From: an uncultured Bacteroidales bacterium
Lineage (GTDB): Bacteria > Bacteroidota > Bacteroidia > Bacteroidales > Muribaculaceae
NCBI GenBank assembly: GCA_947570265.1
Contig: CANOUR010000007.1
Location: 1 to 61,291, forward strand
Direction: 5' to 3'
DNA: 61,291 nucleotides
Positions 44,876-53,630 of the stretch are shown here, one piece after another. The position numbers were made by a program, and so were the translations under genes. How positions within the stretch are numbered: the stretch's first letter is position 1; each line of letters begins with the position of its first letter. Under the pieces are notes generated by a model. That model had not been told where the DNA came from. It did not search any database and worked only from the letters and a program-made list of their open reading frames with translations.

Positions 44876-46174
44876 ATGCTGTTGCAGTTGCTATTCGTAT
44901 TGGCCGCGATCATAGTCGGTGCCCGTCTCGGAGGTATCGGACTCGGAGTGATGGGCGGTGTCGGCATGGCCGTGCTTGTGTTTGTGTTCGGGCTCGAGCC
45001 TACATCTCCGCCTATCGATGTGATGCTCATGATCGCCGCTGTGATCTCGGCGGCAGCTGCCATGCAGGCCGCCGGTGGACTCGACTATCTGGTGTCGATT
45101 GCCGAAAAACTTCTGCGCAGGCATCCTTCGCAGGTGACGGTCGTCAGCCCTTTGGTCACCTATCTGTTCACATTTGTCGCCGGCACAGGGCATGTGGCCT
45201 ATTCTGTGCTGCCTGTGATAGCCGAGGTGGCGCGTGAGACAAAGATCCGTCCCGAGCGTCCGCTCGGCATTGCCGTCATAGCATCGCAGCAGGCCATCAC
45301 GGCCAGCCCGATCTCGGCGGCCACTGTGGCGCTTCTGGGACTGCTCGCCGGGGCGGGGGTGTCGCTGTTCGACATCCTCAAGATCACCATACCTGCCACA
45401 CTTTGCGGAGTGCTCGTCGGTGCTTTCTTCTCAAAAAAGGTGGGTAAGGAACTTGTTGATGATACTGAGTATCAGCGCCGTGTCAAAGCTGGCATGATCG
45501 AGGAAAACGAAAAACCTGTCAACAAGATCAAAAATCCGGCAAAGGCGCGCCTGTCGGTCATCCTTTTTCTTGCCGCGACGGTGCTCATCGTGCTTTTCGG
45601 CTCGATTCCGGCCATGCGTCCTGTTTTTGCCGACGGTCAGGTGGGCATGCCGGCCATCATCGAGATACTCATGCTCACCGCGTGTGCGCTGATCCTGCTG
45701 TTCACACGCACCGATGGCATCGTGCCCACTCAGGGCAGCGTGTTCATTGCCGGAATGCAGGCCGTGATAGCCATCTTCGGCATTGCCTGGATGGGCGACA
45801 CTTTCATCAATGGCAACCTTGCAGCCATCACCGGCCCCATCGAGGGCATTGTGCGCAGCATGCCATGGCTTTTCGCCGTAGCGCTGTTCGTGATGTCGAT
45901 CTTGCTGTACAGTCAGGCGGCTACGGTTCGTGCCATCATGCCCCTTGGTGTGGCTCTCGGCATCAGTCCGATGATGCTCATCGCGCTTTTCCCTGCTGTC
46001 AACGGCTATTTCTTCATCCCTAATTATCCCACCATCGTGGCGGCGATCAACTTCGACCGCACCGGCACCACCCACATCGGCAAATGGGTGCTCAACCATT
46101 CGTTCATGATGCCGGGCATGGTGGCTACGGTAGTGGCCATCGGAGTCGGATTGCTGCTCATTCAGGTGATGTGA
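44876..46174 (+). CDS. dcuB: Anaerobic C4-dicarboxylate transporter (Dcu family)
   Basis: A 432-residue inner-membrane carrier with about 11 hydrophobic segments, expected to exchange fumarate, malate or aspartate for succinate. The DcuA/DcuB family motifs are present: ARLGGIGLGVMGGVG near 16-30, AGTGHVAYSVLPVIAEVA near 101-118, and ASQQAITASPISAAT near 138-152. The function fits the fumarate reductase operon at 1.2-4.9 kb. DcuA and DcuB cannot be told apart with certainty. It is monocistronic with its own promoter. Confidence 0.85.
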   Translation: MLLQLLFVLAAIIVGARLGGIGLGVMGGVGMAVLVFVFGLEPTSPPIDVMLMIAAVISAAAAMQAAGGLDYLVSIAEKLLRRHPSQVTVVSPLVTYLFTFVAGTGHVAYSVLPVIAEVARETKIRPERPLGIAVIASQQAITASPISAATVALLGLLAGAGVSLFDILKITIPATLCGVLVGAFFSKKVGKELVDDTEYQRRVKAGMIEENEKPVNKIKNPAKARLSVILFLAATVLIVLFGSIPAMRPVFADGQVGMPAIIEILMLTACALILLFTRTDGIVPTQGSVFIAGMQAVIAIFGIAWMGDTFINGNLAAITGPIEGIVRSMPWLFAVALFVMSILLYSQAATVRAIMPLGVALGISPMMLIALFPAVNGYFFIPNYPTIVAAINFDRTGTTHIGKWVLNHSFMMPGMVATVVAIGVGLLLIQVM

Positions 46175-46205
46175 GAAAGTAGTTGCAACTGTGGGATTTG
46201 TTAGT

Positions 46206-46213
46206 TATCTTTG
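46206..46213 (+). promoter_or_regulatory. -7 element for the 46285 lipoprotein gene
   Basis: TATCTTTG with a TTG at 46183-46185, 20 bases upstream, as a likely -33. The solo MITE-like end lies in the leader between this promoter and the gene. Confidence 0.55.
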
Positions 46214-46218
46214 CCAAA

Positions 46219-46251
46219 ATATTGTAGCGGTTTAATTTGAACAGCTACTTA
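46219..46251 (+). repeat. Solo copy of the MITE-like element end
   Basis: These 33 bases resemble the right end of the element at 26834-27043 (27011-27043). The terminal 21 bases match the reverse complement of its left end at 20 of 21 positions. No partner end is seen nearby. It lies in the 5' leader of the next gene. Confidence 0.55.
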
Positions 46252-46284
46252 CTGATTTTCTCAGATAACTGATAAATGACGACT

Positions 46285-47658
46285 ATGAAACTCCGGCATC
46301 TGATTATTCCGCTGGCAGCTCTGATGATGCTGCTCTCAGCCTGTAGCAAACAGCTCGAACTCCTCGACGCCATTCCGTCCGATGTAAATGCTGCGTGCTC
46401 GGTCAACTGCACTAAATTTTTCAAAGAGCTCGGCATCAAGGTAGATACCGCCGGCAATGTCACGCTCCCACCCGGAGTCGATTCTGTCAATATGAGAGTC
46501 AGAGAACACCTGTCGCTAATGGGGCGGGTGTCGAAAGCGGTCGATTCACACCACGTCATGGTGATAAATCCCTCGAAGGGCGAGCCATACATAGTGTTCT
46601 CGATAACCGATCCCGAAGCATTCGACCGCGCAATGGCTGCAGCCGCATGCGAGCGCACCGACACCGAAGGATTTGCTGTCTACGTCGACAATGGTTATTC
46701 AGTCGCTGTGGCCGACGGCATGGGATGGGTTGTATTTGACAGGGTCGATGACACTGTGGCATTTGTCAAGAAAACCCTCTCTGCTGCTTCCAAATCATCT
46801 TTGTCTGATGTCAAAGGCATTGAAAAGGTGCTCGGCAGTGACGATATGTTGGTCATGGTCGCCTCAAGCCCTTTCAAGTCTTCTAAAGGCAAAAAAAGTT
46901 GGGGATGCGTGAATATGAGGGTGAAAGACAATGCTATCGTCGGCGAGGTATCGCTTCTCGATCCCTCGGACGGCGGCAATCTGTCGAAAGGACTCAAACG
47001 CATCGACACTCCCGTATTGCGATATGCTCCCGATAATGCATCGATTGTCTGTGCAGCCGGATTCACTCCCGGTGTGCCTTGGGATCAGAGCATAGCGGCT
47101 ATGACAGCTTCCGGTGTCCTCAATTCCGTGCAGCAGGCGCAGATGCAGATGCTTCTTCCCTATCTGAAGGCGCTCGACGGCACATCGATGGTCGCTTTCT
47201 CGATTGAAGATGGTGGCGATCTTGCTGGAGTTGTAAGTGGAAGAGACCTCGATCGCATAAATTTCATAATCATGCTGCAGATGGAGCGGAAAATGCTGAA
47301 TCAGGCTGTTGGATCAGCCACGGAATTTGCATCGCAGCTCGGCACTGTGCGCAATGTCGGTGATGGACTGTATTGCGTCCCCGCCATGGATCGCACTTTC
47401 TACATAGGCGATGTCGACGGATGTTTCACACTATCGTCGTTTAAGCCCACTCTCAACGACGGTTCGTCGATAGCAGCTCGTTTCACCGGCAAGAAAGCAG
47501 GAGTGAGCCTGCGCATTCCGTCGCTGGATGTCTTCATACCATCAAAAAAATTTGGCATCGACTTCAATTTCACCCAGAAAAATGACAACGAGGCAGATAT
47601 AGACATCCGTCTCATTGGCACAGACGATCCGATCCTCCAGGCCCTTTTCTTCCACTGA
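46285..47658 (+). CDS. Lipoprotein of unknown function (DUF4836-like)
   Basis: A 457-residue lipoprotein: signal and lipobox MKLRHLIIPLAALMMLLSAC, lipidated Cys at about residue 20. The start of the mature part, LLDAIPSDVNAACSVN, resembles the DUF4836-like group of Bacteroidales lipoproteins, which begin with an IPsda motif; this match is tentative. The rest is a mixed alpha-beta sequence without catalytic motifs. An upstream in-frame ATG at 46276 (MTT) is a weaker start. It ends at a small hairpin. Confidence 0.6.
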   Translation: MKLRHLIIPLAALMMLLSACSKQLELLDAIPSDVNAACSVNCTKFFKELGIKVDTAGNVTLPPGVDSVNMRVREHLSLMGRVSKAVDSHHVMVINPSKGEPYIVFSITDPEAFDRAMAAAACERTDTEGFAVYVDNGYSVAVADGMGWVVFDRVDDTVAFVKKTLSAASKSSLSDVKGIEKVLGSDDMLVMVASSPFKSSKGKKSWGCVNMRVKDNAIVGEVSLLDPSDGGNLSKGLKRIDTPVLRYAPDNASIVCAAGFTPGVPWDQSIAAMTASGVLNSVQQAQMQMLLPYLKALDGTSMVAFSIEDGGDLAGVVSGRDLDRINFIIMLQMERKMLNQAVGSATEFASQLGTVRNVGDGLYCVPAMDRTFYIGDVDGCFTLSSFKPTLNDGSSIAARFTGKKAGVSLRIPSLDVFIPSKKFGIDFNFTQKNDNEADIDIRLIGTDDPILQALFFH

Positions 47659-47684
47659 ATCCCACTTAGCTTATAGAGTGGGTT
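47659..47684 (+). terminator. Weak hairpin after the lipoprotein gene
   Basis: Arms CCCACT and AGTGGG around a 10-base loop right after the stop, followed by TTAACCCC. It is weaker than the other terminators listed. Confidence 0.4.
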
Positions 47685-47735
47685 AACCCCAGACACACAC
47701 TAATATAATCAATCTTAGTGTGTTAAATCCAGACA
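47682..47735. repeat. Imperfect direct repeats flanking an inverted repeat
   Basis: GTTAACCCCAGACA (47682-47695) and GTTAAATCCAGACA (47722-47735) match at 12 of 14 positions. Between and overlapping them is an inverted repeat, ACACACTAA / TTAGTGTGT (47695-47703 and 47714-47722). They lie just upstream of the phage-type gene pair and could be an operator, a terminator or a former recombination site. Confidence 0.4.
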
Positions 47736-47781
47736 GGCTCTTAATCGTGCGCTATGTCGGGTAGGGCAGTTGGCGATGATG

Positions 47782-47789
47782 TAGTTTTG
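47782..47789 (+). promoter_or_regulatory. -7 element for the phage-type gene pair
   Basis: TAGTTTTG lies 13 bases before the ATG at 47803. No clear -33 at standard spacing. Confidence 0.45.
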
Positions 47790-47802
47790 TGGCAAAAAAG
47801 CC

Positions 47803-50235
47803 ATGAAAGAGATCATTGTCAATTCTGCGGGCATGTTGCCCGGCAACGGTGTCAACGCCTGTCTCAATCTCAGACCCGGGCTTGACCGCACAGGGCGACA
47901 GGTGCTCACCCCGGTTGGATTACCCCGGGAGATAGCCCGTGGTGTGGGTCGTCCACTAATCGAATATATCCATTCCGATGACGGGTCGGTGTCGCTCTTC
48001 ACGGCATCGGGCAATCGTCTGATGTGTGTCCGTGATGGTGAGGTGGCGTTGGTCGGTGTGCTCGGCGGACGCATCACATGTGCCGCCGCTGTGCCAGAGG
48101 GGTGTGTCACTGTAATGTCCGAAGGCGTCGGTGCGTCTGTGGCGCGCTACGATGCCGGCAGTGATCGATGGATACTCGATCAGCCCGTCGATTTTGTCGA
48201 TCCGGTGATCACGGCCGAGACATGCGCTATCATCAGCGAATCGCCATCTGTCACGGAGCTGTCGTCGCCCGCTTACGAGGTTGCAGCATCGGTCACCCTC
48301 GCGGCTCATCACCGTGTGCAACTCTCAAAGGCGATGGCCGATGCCTACGCGCGTCTCGATGCGCGCGCTCTCGCTGCCGGAGCGTGGTTGCAGCCCGTGG
48401 TGGTGCGCACACGCTATCTCGGTCATGAGGGGCAGACTCTCCACCTGTCGCCGCCCCGGTTGATCGGTGTGCCCGTTGAGCCGGTCGCCGAGGGCGAACT
48501 CTTGGCCGATGCCAAAAAATCGGCTGTGACTGGCATGGCGCTAACGGCGCGTGTATTCAAGCTGCGGTTGTCGTGGCCGACATCGGCCGCATCGATGGCC
48601 GGGCGTGTGGCATCTGTGGTGGTTGAGGTGTCTCCTCAGCTTCATCCGGTTGATATGCAGGGTGTCTCAGAGTGTCGTGTTACGCGGCTATCCACATCGA
48701 CAATGCGGTTGCAGGTGTCGATGCCCGGCATGCGTTTGGGCGATAGCGCTCCTGAGGCGGTTGCTCGCATGGTGCCGCAAGTGCTTTGCGGGCTGGATTC
48801 GGTGTGCGTGGCTACGTCTGTGGTGCGTTTCCCGTCCGATGGTGTGCCTCAGGCTATATCGCTAAGCCGTCCGCATGGAGGTGGCGTTATTGATGACATC
48901 AGGCGTATTTTGGCGATAGGCCTGAGACATGAAGGTTTTTCATTGGCCGATGCCGTAGCGCTTCCGCATTCATTTTCAGCCCGTACGGCGGCAGTCAGTG
49001 GAGGCACGGTGGTGTGGGGCGACATATCCGCGATTCCTATGGTTGCACCATCTGTTTTGGGTATGGCCGCCGTCACAGGCGAGCGGAGCTCGTGGACGGC
49101 CTCGGTGCAGGTGACATTCTCGTCAAAAGATGACGATGGTGTGCCGCATAGCTCGGTGAGCACGTTCCGTCACAATGATGTCACCGTCAGCGAGCTGTCG
49201 CCTCTCATTGTCTATCCCGATCCGCGTGCCGTGAGCATGCGTGTCGCTGTCGGCACACAGGCGGTGACAGTGCCTCTCGTGCCCACCCCCGACGGTCGCA
49301 TGGCCTATTATCTGTCGCCCGATCTGAAGAATGTGAAGTTCGACACACAGCTCTCGTCGGCGGTTGTACCGGCAGAAAATCCGCGCCGGTGCCACTATTG
49401 CGGTGGAGTGGTGGTGGCGTCGGCGCGTTGTCCGCTCATGCCGTTGTCGGCTGCTGAGCTACCGGCCGGAGGTGTGTCGGCGGTCACTCCTTCGGCGCGC
49501 AGTCGGTCGTCATGGGATTTCGGCCGTCGTCACTTCTATCTGCTCGGTTCGGTGGGCATACATGCCATGGCGGTGAGCGCTTCCGGTGGCGAGGTGTCTT
49601 TGTCATGTATCAGCCCGCTCGATGCGTCAGCCGGTGCATGCTGCATCACTCCCGGCGGTGTCATGGTAGCGGCCGCAGGTCGGATGCTGTCGGTCAGCGG
49701 GAGTGTGGTCGACGATGTCGGCGATGCATCTGATGTAGTGGCTGTGGCCTATGACGCGTCACATGCCGAACTGTGGATGCTTTCAGATGATAACAGCGTC
49801 ACAGTCCGCACACCCGGTCACGGAGATTATTCGCTTTCACTCGCAGCCGAATCGATGCTCGCAGCTTCCGGCCGTGTCTACATCGGATGCCATGATTCGG
49901 CCATACGTCTTGCCGACGGAAAGGCGTCAGAGGTTCCCGATGATGGTGTGCGTGTGCGGTGGCATGTGAGATTGTCGCTTCCGAGGGGAAGGATAAAATC
50001 TGTTGAGTGGAATATCGCTGCCGCCTTGGCAGAGCTTACGCTCGATCTGCGTGGCGACGGTGGGGCGGCGACTGACGGCAGTGTGCGTCTGCTCGCGCTC
50101 GATGTGTCGGGTCAGATCAATTCGCCGTTATTTGCCCGGGTGGTTGCCCCGCCACGCCGGTATGCCGATCTGATTGTGTCGGGACACCTGTCTTGTGATG
50201 CCGTTGTCTCGGCATCGGTATTGATTACTACTTAA
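47803..50235 (+). CDS. Large beta-rich protein, possibly phage tail-nozzle-like
   Basis: An 810-residue protein with no signal peptide or membrane helix. The first 130 residues (LNLRPGLDRTGRQVL..., LIEYIHSDDGSVSLFTASGN) have the NxxPGLxxxG start and short repeating strands seen in tail-nozzle/tubular proteins of podoviruses (P22 gp10 and T7 gp12 type), which fold as beta-propellers. This is a weak pattern match. A CHYCGG pair lies near residue 530. The rest is Ala/Val/Ser-rich beta strand. I do not recognise a database family with confidence. It is followed after 10 bases by a terminase large subunit gene, which makes a phage origin likely. The frame is intact over 2.4 kb, so it is under selection or a recent arrival. 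Confidence 0.55.
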   Translation: MKEIIVNSAGMLPGNGVNACLNLRPGLDRTGRQVLTPVGLPREIARGVGRPLIEYIHSDDGSVSLFTASGNRLMCVRDGEVALVGVLGGRITCAAAVPEGCVTVMSEGVGASVARYDAGSDRWILDQPVDFVDPVITAETCAIISESPSVTELSSPAYEVAASVTLAAHHRVQLSKAMADAYARLDARALAAGAWLQPVVVRTRYLGHEGQTLHLSPPRLIGVPVEPVAEGELLADAKKSAVTGMALTARVFKLRLSWPTSAASMAGRVASVVVEVSPQLHPVDMQGVSECRVTRLSTSTMRLQVSMPGMRLGDSAPEAVARMVPQVLCGLDSVCVATSVVRFPSDGVPQAISLSRPHGGGVIDDIRRILAIGLRHEGFSLADAVALPHSFSARTAAVSGGTVVWGDISAIPMVAPSVLGMAAVTGERSSWTASVQVTFSSKDDDGVPHSSVSTFRHNDVTVSELSPLIVYPDPRAVSMRVAVGTQAVTVPLVPTPDGRMAYYLSPDLKNVKFDTQLSSAVVPAENPRRCHYCGGVVVASARCPLMPLSAAELPAGGVSAVTPSARSRSSWDFGRRHFYLLGSVGIHAMAVSASGGEVSLSCISPLDASAGACCITPGGVMVAAAGRMLSVSGSVVDDVGDASDVVAVAYDASHAELWMLSDDNSVTVRTPGHGDYSLSLAAESMLAASGRVYIGCHDSAIRLADGKASEVPDDGVRVRWHVRLSLPRGRIKSVEWNIAAALAELTLDLRGDGGAATDGSVRLLALDVSGQINSPLFARVVAPPRRYADLIVSGHLSCDAVVSASVLITT

Positions 50236-50245
50236 CTATGGATTT

Positions 50246-52042
50246 ATGGATGTCAATGAAATTTTAGAAGAAAATGTAAGGCGCAACAGGGCGCTGACCG
50301 ATATATATGACCCGGCCACAGGGCGTGGATGCACCGGTGAGCGTGTGAGATTGCTCACGCCCGATGGCGTGATATTCGCCCCCGCAGCCATGATAACCGA
50401 CAGCAAATGGCGCGACGATCTTTCGGGGTTGGCGCTCGATCGGCTGCGGTGTCGCTACGACTTTGAATTCTGGGCATGGCGGTGCGCGCGTATCCGTCAT
50501 AAGATCACAGGAGCTGATGTGGAGTTTGTGCTCAACCGGCCGCAGCGCCGTCTGCTCGCCGTGATGGAGACACAGCGCCTTGCCGGACTTCCTGTCCGTG
50601 TGATTTTGCTTAAGGCGCGCCAGTGGGGCGGATCGACGCTCGTGCAGCTATACATGGCGTGGATTCAGATCGTCCATTGCCGCAACTGGCACTCGATCAT
50701 ATGTGCCCACGTTAAGGATTCGGCCGCAAATATACGCGGCATCTACACCAAACTGCTCGAGAGCTATCCCTCGGATATGTGGGATGAGGACGAGGCGCCG
50801 CGCTTCTCGGCGTTCGAGCGCTCGTCAAACACCCGCCTTATCACCGGTCGCGGATGTCGGGTGACAGTCGGATCGTGTGAGAATCCCGGCGCTTCGCGCG
50901 GCTCTGATGTCGCGATGGCTCACTTGAGTGAGGTGGCCTTCTGGAGGTCATCTAAGCTGCGGTCGCCTCTCGAGATGGTACAGGCCGTGGTGGGTGGAGT
51001 GGCGTGCATTCCGCTGTCGCTTGTGGTCATGGAGTCGACAGCCAACGGCGTCGGCTCGTTCTTCCACCGCGAATGGCTTCGTGCCGCAGCCGGTGACAGT
51101 GTCTATCAGCCTGTGTTCGTGCCGTGGCACGAGATTGAGATCTATCGCCGCGAGATTGACGACGCGGCGGCGTTCGTAGTGTCGATGTCGGCCGATGAAC
51201 GCATGATGTGGAGCGCCGGGCTGACTCTCGAGCAGATAGCCTGGTATCGCGGCAAACTCTCAGAGATGGGCAACCGGCGGCTGATGATGAGCGAATACCC
51301 GTCGACACCGCAGGAGGCGTTCGCGGCGACCGGATCGGGAGTCTTCGATCCCGAGGCGGTCGAGCGGTTGAGAAAAGAATGCTCGCTTGTGCCGGTTGCC
51401 GGCGACGATGACGGAGTGGCCACATGGATTCCCCCAGAAAAGGGCGAGGAATATGTCGTTGCCGTCGATGTGGGCGGACGGTCGGTCAACTCCGACTATT
51501 CCGTCATTGCCGTCATGCGATCGTCGGGACACAGACCCGAGGTGTGCGCGCAGTGGCGGGGACACCTCGACTACGATCTGCTGGCCCGCAAGGCTGCATC
51601 GATCGCCCATCGCTACAATGATGCGCTGCTGGTTATCGAGAGCAACACTCCCGAGAATATTTCGGCGCGCACCGGTCAGCCGTCGGTGCTTCTCGATGTG
51701 CTCGGCGATTCCTACCCCAACTTCTACCACCGTCCCGCAGCTGCTGGCGGCGGACTGTCGCGCAAACCGGGCTTTCACATGAACCGCGATACAAAAGCAG
51801 CCGTAATCGCAAACATGCAGAGCATTGTGCGCGACGCCGGCTACATCGAGCACGATCAGCGGGCAATCGACGAGATGGTGACCTACGAGCAACGGCCAAA
51901 CGGTTCGTGGGCTGCGCGCCCCGGATGCCACGACGATATGCTCATGACGCGTGCCATCGCGCTCTATGTCATAGCCCGACGCCCTGCTGCGCCTCCATCG
52001 ATCGACTACACACTCTTCACCCCCGCCATCTCACGGGCATAA
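50246..52042 (+). CDS. Phage terminase large subunit-like ATPase/nuclease
   Basis: A 598-residue protein with the two-domain layout of a phage DNA-packaging motor. The ATPase domain has a variant Walker A, KARQWGGST, at 123-131, an acidic motif AHLSEVAFW at 225-233 and a coupling motif ESTANG at 263-268. The linker EYPSTPQEAFAATG (350-363) is highly typical of large terminases. The RuvC-like nuclease domain keeps D408 in VAVDVGGRSVNSDYSV, E465 in LLVIESNT, and D563/D564 in CHDDMLMT. All active-site residues are therefore present. No portal, capsid, small terminase, integrase or lysis gene is in the window, so it stands outside any recognisable prophage. Confidence 0.8.
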   Translation: MDVNEILEENVRRNRALTDIYDPATGRGCTGERVRLLTPDGVIFAPAAMITDSKWRDDLSGLALDRLRCRYDFEFWAWRCARIRHKITGADVEFVLNRPQRRLLAVMETQRLAGLPVRVILLKARQWGGSTLVQLYMAWIQIVHCRNWHSIICAHVKDSAANIRGIYTKLLESYPSDMWDEDEAPRFSAFERSSNTRLITGRGCRVTVGSCENPGASRGSDVAMAHLSEVAFWRSSKLRSPLEMVQAVVGGVACIPLSLVVMESTANGVGSFFHREWLRAAAGDSVYQPVFVPWHEIEIYRREIDDAAAFVVSMSADERMMWSAGLTLEQIAWYRGKLSEMGNRRLMMSEYPSTPQEAFAATGSGVFDPEAVERLRKECSLVPVAGDDDGVATWIPPEKGEEYVVAVDVGGRSVNSDYSVIAVMRSSGHRPEVCAQWRGHLDYDLLARKAASIAHRYNDALLVIESNTPENISARTGQPSVLLDVLGDSYPNFYHRPAAAGGGLSRKPGFHMNRDTKAAVIANMQSIVRDAGYIEHDQRAIDEMVTYEQRPNGSWAARPGCHDDMLMTRAIALYVIARRPAAPPSIDYTLFTPAISRA

Positions 52043-52073
52043 TAAAAACATATAGGTTGCCGTTTATACAGTG

Positions 52074-53483
52074 ATGAAATACACGAAACTCCTCCCGCTA
52101 TATATTATTGTCGCCACGATCGCGGCGCTGTTCTCATCATGTATTGAGGACGGTGTCAGTTCGTCATCGTCCGACCAACCGGCATTTTCGGTCGACACGC
52201 TCGACCTCGGAACGGTCTTCACCGACAGCCCAACGCCGACATATTCATTCCTGGTCTATAACCGCAACTCCAAGGTGATCAACATCTCGTCCGTGAGCCT
52301 CCGTGATCCCGCCGGAACCTTCCGCATCAATGTCGATGGCCAGTCAGGACGGTCATTCTCCAACATTGAAGTGCGCCCCAACGACTCGATCTATGTGTTT
52401 GTCGAGGCCACCGTGCCACACGGATCTCCCGACGTGAAGCAGCGCCGGGTCACCGACCATATCGACTTTGTCACACAGGGTGTCACACGCAGTGTGGTTG
52501 TCGCAGCCACAGGCCGCGATGTCGAGGTGTTGAAAGGATTGGTAATCGATTCCGACACCCGCTGGGACGCATCCCGCCCGCGGCAGATATTCGATTCGCT
52601 GGTTGTGGCCGAAGGTGCCACACTCACCCTCGATCCCGGTGTGGAACTGTTCTTCCACGACAAAGCCACACTCGAGGTGCGCGGACGTCTCCACAGCCTC
52701 GGATCGGTCGAATCTCCTGTGGTGATGACCGGTGACCGCACCGACAATGTAGTGGCCGACATACCTTTCGATCTGATGGCTTCGCAATGGGGAGGCGTGA
52801 CATTCCACACCACCTCGTCGGGGAGCACGATCGAGCACACAGTCATCAAAAACATGTCGCAAGGCGTATATGTCGACTCTGTGCCAGCCCCCGGACTCTT
52901 CATCCGCAACAGCCGCATCCGCAACAGCGCGGGATATGCTTTCGCCGCCTGGTTCAGCGACGTGGAGGCTGTCGGCACAGAGTTCTCCGATGCCGGACTC
53001 ACCCCTTTGCTGCTCGTAGGCGGAAACCATCTGTTCAACCATTGCACCGTGGCCAACTACTATCTATTCTCGGCCATAGCCTACCCGCTGTTGAATCTCG
53101 GACATTTCAACTCCGACTCGGCTGTCGAGGATGTGCAGCTGCCATACATGAAAGCCGATTTCTCAAACTGCATTTTCTATGGCCTCGGTGATGACATCAA
53201 CACCGGTAATCTCGATGATACGGATGTGTACATACGCAGCTCGGTGTTCAAGAGCGCAGGATCTGACGATGATCATTTCATATCGTCGGTGTGGGACACT
53301 GATCCGCTTTATCTGACCGTGCGCGACGACTATCTGTTTGACTACCGTCTGCGCGATGATTCGCCCGTGCTTGATGCCGGAGACGGCAGCCTCACACTTC
53401 CGGAAGCCGCAACCGATTTCTATGGCACACTCCGTGCCCCGGATCCCACTCCGGGGGCTTTCCAGCACGTGATGGCGCAATAA
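52074..53483 (+). CDS. Right-handed beta-helix lipoprotein
   Basis: A 469-residue lipoprotein with lipobox ATIAALFSSC near residue 24. An N-terminal Ig-like domain (FSVDTLDLGTVFTDSPTPTY, residues about 35-150) is followed by a right-handed parallel beta-helix (about 165-400, with turns such as VVAEGATLTLDPGVELFFHDKATLEVRG and LFIRNSRIRNSAGYAF). The C-terminus has the LDAGDGSLTLP-type motif common in such surface proteins. It may bind or cleave a polysaccharide, but no catalytic residues are assigned. The ATG at 52074 is used; a GTG one codon earlier is in frame. It lies 31 bases after the terminase gene, in a different style, so it is probably not part of the phage pair. Confidence 0.7.
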   Translation: MKYTKLLPLYIIVATIAALFSSCIEDGVSSSSSDQPAFSVDTLDLGTVFTDSPTPTYSFLVYNRNSKVINISSVSLRDPAGTFRINVDGQSGRSFSNIEVRPNDSIYVFVEATVPHGSPDVKQRRVTDHIDFVTQGVTRSVVVAATGRDVEVLKGLVIDSDTRWDASRPRQIFDSLVVAEGATLTLDPGVELFFHDKATLEVRGRLHSLGSVESPVVMTGDRTDNVVADIPFDLMASQWGGVTFHTTSSGSTIEHTVIKNMSQGVYVDSVPAPGLFIRNSRIRNSAGYAFAAWFSDVEAVGTEFSDAGLTPLLLVGGNHLFNHCTVANYYLFSAIAYPLLNLGHFNSDSAVEDVQLPYMKADFSNCIFYGLGDDINTGNLDDTDVYIRSSVFKSAGSDDDHFISSVWDTDPLYLTVRDDYLFDYRLRDDSPVLDAGDGSLTLPEAATDFYGTLRAPDPTPGAFQHVMAQ

Positions 53484-53488
53484 TAACA

Positions 53489-53511
53489 AAGGTCGCCATT
53501 GCGGCGACCTT
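53489..53511 (-). terminator. Terminator hairpin for tRNA-Arg and the beta-helix gene
   Basis: A 9-base-pair stem (AAGGTCGCC / GGCGACCTT) with an ATTGC loop lies between the convergent genes. On the minus strand it is followed by TTGTTATTA. Confidence 0.7.
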
Positions 53512-53512
53512 G

Positions 53513-53584
53513 TACCCCCGTGGAGAATCGAACTCCAATCTAAGGTTTAGGAAACCTCTATTCTATCCGTTGAACTACGGGGGC
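53513..53584 (-). tRNA. tRNA-Arg (anticodon CCT)
   Basis: A 72-base cloverleaf on the minus strand. The acceptor stem is GCCCCCG with CGGGGGT and discriminator A. The anticodon stem GAGGT/ACCTT closes the loop TTCCTAA, giving anticodon CCT, which reads AGG. The T arm is TGGAG-TTCGATT-CTCCA. The CCA end is not encoded. A TACCTTTG -7 element lies 14 bases upstream. It is close to the phage-type pair, which could be relevant because tRNA genes are common integration sites. Confidence 0.93.
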
Positions 53585-53598
53585 TTCGCTGTCGGGCG

Positions 53599-53630
53599 CA
53601 AAGGTAGCTATAATTCCGCTAACGCACAAG
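53599..53630 (-). promoter_or_regulatory. tRNA-Arg promoter
   Basis: TACCTTTG (53606-53599) on the minus strand with a CTTG -33-like site (53630-53627) 20 bases upstream. It overlaps the 3' end of folA. Confidence 0.55.

Noticed and set aside
47803-53584. A complete prophage integrated at tRNA-Arg
   Set aside because: Only two phage-type genes are present. There is no integrase, and no duplicated tRNA end was seen near 47.7 kb.
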